Shown here piece by piece: positions 62,535 through 64,000 of a stretch of 64,000 nucleotides of DNA. Every line of letters starts with the position of its first letter. Positions within the stretch are counted from its first letter, which is position 1. The stretch comes from Symbiodinium natans. Its lineage: Eukaryota; Sar; Dinophyceae; Suessiales; Symbiodiniaceae. The stretch covers positions 359,287-423,286 of the forward strand of contig CAJNDS010002200.1 of assembly GCA_905221605.1 (NCBI GenBank), given 5' to 3'. The position numbers were made by a program, and so were the translations under genes. The notes beneath the pieces are model-generated. The model searched no databases, was not told where the DNA came from, and worked only from the letters and a program-made list of their open reading frames with translations.

Positions 62535-63747
62535 TTTGCGACCCAGGCACAAAATGTCAATGCAAAGGCTCATCACGGGGGATACGATGATGAAGGTGTA
62601 CCTTAGTTGCGTGGCACCTATGGGGAACTAAAGGTCAACCTTTGGGATTACATGGGGCTTATATTACCCCAAAAAAGTCAAAGGTTACCTACTCAACTAC
62701 TAAGGAACTGCAGCGGTAAGCCACTGTTTGCCTGCTTGGCCAGCAACTCTTTCCCTTGGTAGCCCAGTAACCATCTTAACAAAAGGGTTTAGGGTTTAGG
62801 GTTTAGGGTTTAGGGTTTAGGGTTTCAGGAACCTTGCAGCAGCAAAAGGGAAAAAAAGGGCACCACGAAGCTACCAAGCTTCGAAGATGGCCCCGGACGT
62901 AGTCCGTGAAGGCTTCCCGACTGCCGTACCATCCCTCAATCGCCTGGAGGACAAACTCCTTGGTAACCCCGTCACGGTTTAGGGTTTAGGGTTTAGGGTT
63001 TAGGGTTTAGGGTTTAGGGTTTAGGGTTTAGGGTTTAGGGTTTAGGGTTTAGGGTTTAGGGTTTAGGGTTTAGGGTTTAGGGTTTAGGGTTTAGGGTTTA
63101 GGGTTTAGGGCGCCCTTTTTCGGGTTGGTTATTTTATAAGGGAACCTTGAACCCCCCAAAAAAGGGAAAGGGGTACCACTGGGCTACGCAGGCTCCCTGT
63201 CAAACTCCTTCGCGCACTCAGCCTTGTCAACATCGAAGTTATCCAGTGATTCAAACAGCTCCTGCTTGGCCAGCAGGTTTCTTCGAAGGCTGTGCACCAG
63301 TACTACAAATGGTACAGTGGCCGGCAAGGCCATGAATCTCGGAAGTGTAGCATCAACCATGAGAAGCAGGATGTACACCTGGGTAGCCCAGTAACCATAT
63401 GATGATAAGGGCGCCCTTTGTTGAGTTGGTTACTTTATAAGGGAACCTTGAACCACAAAATGGAAAAAAAGGGCCTTAACCCGAAACCCCAAACCCTATA
63501 AACCCCATAAACCCTATAAACCCTACACCCTAAACCCTAAACCAAGAAACAATCATGATGATGAGTTGGCCGAACCAAAGCATCGCCACCCCGAACTCGA
63601 AGAACAAGGGCGCGAGGGTGATCTTGCCTTTCGGATTTACAGGGTTTAGGGTTTAGGGTTTAGGACTTAGGACTTAGGGCTGTAGGCCAGCCTTTCGGAT
63701 TTACAAATCGATAGGCCGCGATCTCGAAGATGCACCAGAGCCGTGAC
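62535..63747 (-). CDS. SRLWC-motif multi-pass membrane protein, partial
   Basis: Six exons. 63692-63747: SRLWCIFEIAAYRFVNPK. 63551-63627: KITLAPLFFEFGVAMLWFGQ, LIIMI. 63196-63378: VYILLLMVDATLPRFMALPA, later ESLDNFDVDKAECAKEFDR. 62875-62958: EFVLQAIEGWYGSREAFTDY, VRGHLRSL. 62709-62746: LLAKQANSGLPL. 62535-62601: YTFIIVSPVMSLCIDILCLG, RK, ending at GTACGT. All join in phase. From memory, the order SRLWCxFE, membrane helices, NFDV, a WYG segment and a further helix is that of a large uncharacterised dinoflagellate family whose SRLWC part resembles the end of a TIR-like domain; unverified. Donors are GT, one GC (63691) and one probable GA (63195). Introns are a heptad array, family H elements and a family I element. 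5' exons lie further upstream or beyond the window. Confidence 0.65.
62602..62708 (-). mobile_element. family I element as intron
   Basis: Inverted ends near TTAGTAGTTGAGTAGGTAAC and GCACGCAACTAAG-like sequence; fills the space between two exons of the membrane-protein gene with GT at its start and CTAAG at its end. Relatives at 43931-44006 and 57733-57924. Confidence 0.65.
62747..62874 (-). mobile_element. family H element as intron, with heptad array
   Basis: On minus it begins GTAGCTTCGTGGTGCCC at the donor and ends GGTTACTGGGCTACCAAG near the next acceptor. A TTTAGGG array (plus 62786-62825) lies inside. Confidence 0.65.
62977..63195 (-). mobile_element. intron with long heptad array and family H part
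   Basis: About 19 TTTAGGG units (plus 62977-63109) followed by family H sequence (CCCTTTTTCGGGTTGG ... ACCACTGGGCTACG). Lies between the exons ending at 63196 and starting at 62958. Confidence 0.7.
63379..63550 (-). mobile_element. intron of heptads plus family H element
   Basis: On minus: near its 5' end GTTTAGGG heptads (63480-63541), then GGTTCAAGGTTCCCTTATAA ... CATATGGTTACTGGGCTACC and CAG at the acceptor. The donor is GTTTCT at 63550 or the heptad GT at 63542. Confidence 0.7.
63628..63691 (-). repeat. 64-bp GC-AG intron made of heptads
   Basis: GCCTTTCGGATTTACA occurs at 63626-63641 and 63690-63705. On minus the exon ends CCGAAAG, the intron starts GC and ends CCGAAAG, and the next exon starts GC. 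Splicing restores FVNPKGKIT in frame. The interior is TTTAGGG/CTTAGGG-type repeat. Confidence 0.7.
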
Positions 63748-64000
63748 CTGCTCCGCATTTGTGTGTTGTGTTTTGTCTTGGCTGCTCTTAGCAGGGAAGC
63801 TCTAATTTAATTTTTAGCTGCCTTCTTAAGAAGCCCAATAAACCCAAAAAGGCTAAAGATGTAAAGATACAGTAAAGCACCACAAAGTCGTGTGTGTGTG
63901 TGTGTGTGAAGGTGTGTTGCGTGTGTGTTGTGCCATGGAAGACACATCCCGCGCTGCCGCGCGCACATGTGGATAGTTCTCTAACTTACGGTCCCTTTAG
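63748..64000. repeat. window end, TG microsatellite
   Basis: TGTGTG run at about 63891-63910 and related repeats to 63935. The exon upstream of 63747 must lie here or beyond; I cannot place it. Confidence 0.7.

Noticed and set aside
1-64000. True chromosome end
   Set aside because: Heptads of both polarities are scattered through the whole window and neither edge is a terminal array.

Overview
The window reads as nuclear DNA of a dinoflagellate, most likely a Symbiodiniaceae-type alga. The grounds are: TTTAGGG (plant/alveolate type) heptads; GT, GC and GA splice donors; short GC-rich exons; AG acceptors directly before start codons, as expected for spliced-leader trans-splicing; and exons of a membrane-protein family with a SRLWCIFE-like motif that I recall from dinoflagellate gene sets. 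The clade is an inference; no search was run.

The sequence is a mosaic of three components. (1) Hundreds of short interstitial telomere-like arrays, (TTTAGGG)n or (CCCTAAA)n plus variants, from 2 to about 34 units. (2) Short non-autonomous palindromic elements of about 80-260 bp, which I sort into families A to K. (3) Unique islands of 50-300 bp, many of which translate into short exons that open and close in compatible reading phases.

Layout. 1-177 is a TG/CG microsatellite. 0.8-3.2 kb holds exons of a plus-strand gene and a convergent minus-strand exon. 5.84-9.11 kb is a 3.27 kb element with 1.35 kb inverted arms. 9.3-14.6 kb has scattered exons on both strands. 15.9-21.95 kb (minus) is the best gene: 11 phase-compatible exons, 834 codons, joining a zinc knuckle, a BLES03/DUF1917-like domain and a TDP2-like endonuclease/exonuclease/phosphatase domain; WW- and SAM-like reading frames follow at 15.35-15.93 kb. 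22-51 kb is repeat-rich with isolated exons. 51.85-56.64 kb is a tandem duplication of about 2.3-2.5 kb carrying two copies of a small gene with a signal peptide and a Cys-rich exon. 56.6-60.2 kb has further exons and a 650 bp block of mixed TTTAGGG/TTTGGGG. 60.5-61.1 kb is a short-period repeat cluster. 61.6-63.8 kb (minus) carries exons of the SRLWC-type membrane protein and of a second copy or paralogue.

The main observation is that the heptad arrays and the palindromic elements sit at exon borders and appear to supply splice signals. GTTTAGGG acts as donor, TTTAG|G as acceptor, and the element ends ...CCAAG|G or ...CTAAG|G as acceptor. Arrays also interrupt element copies and in places lie between direct repeats of 16-18 bp. 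This looks like introns built from introner-like elements and telomeric repeats. Most single-exon calls rest only on an open frame, phase and splice signals, so they are given as candidates. Stretches not listed contain only degenerate heptads and element remnants in which I see nothing else.
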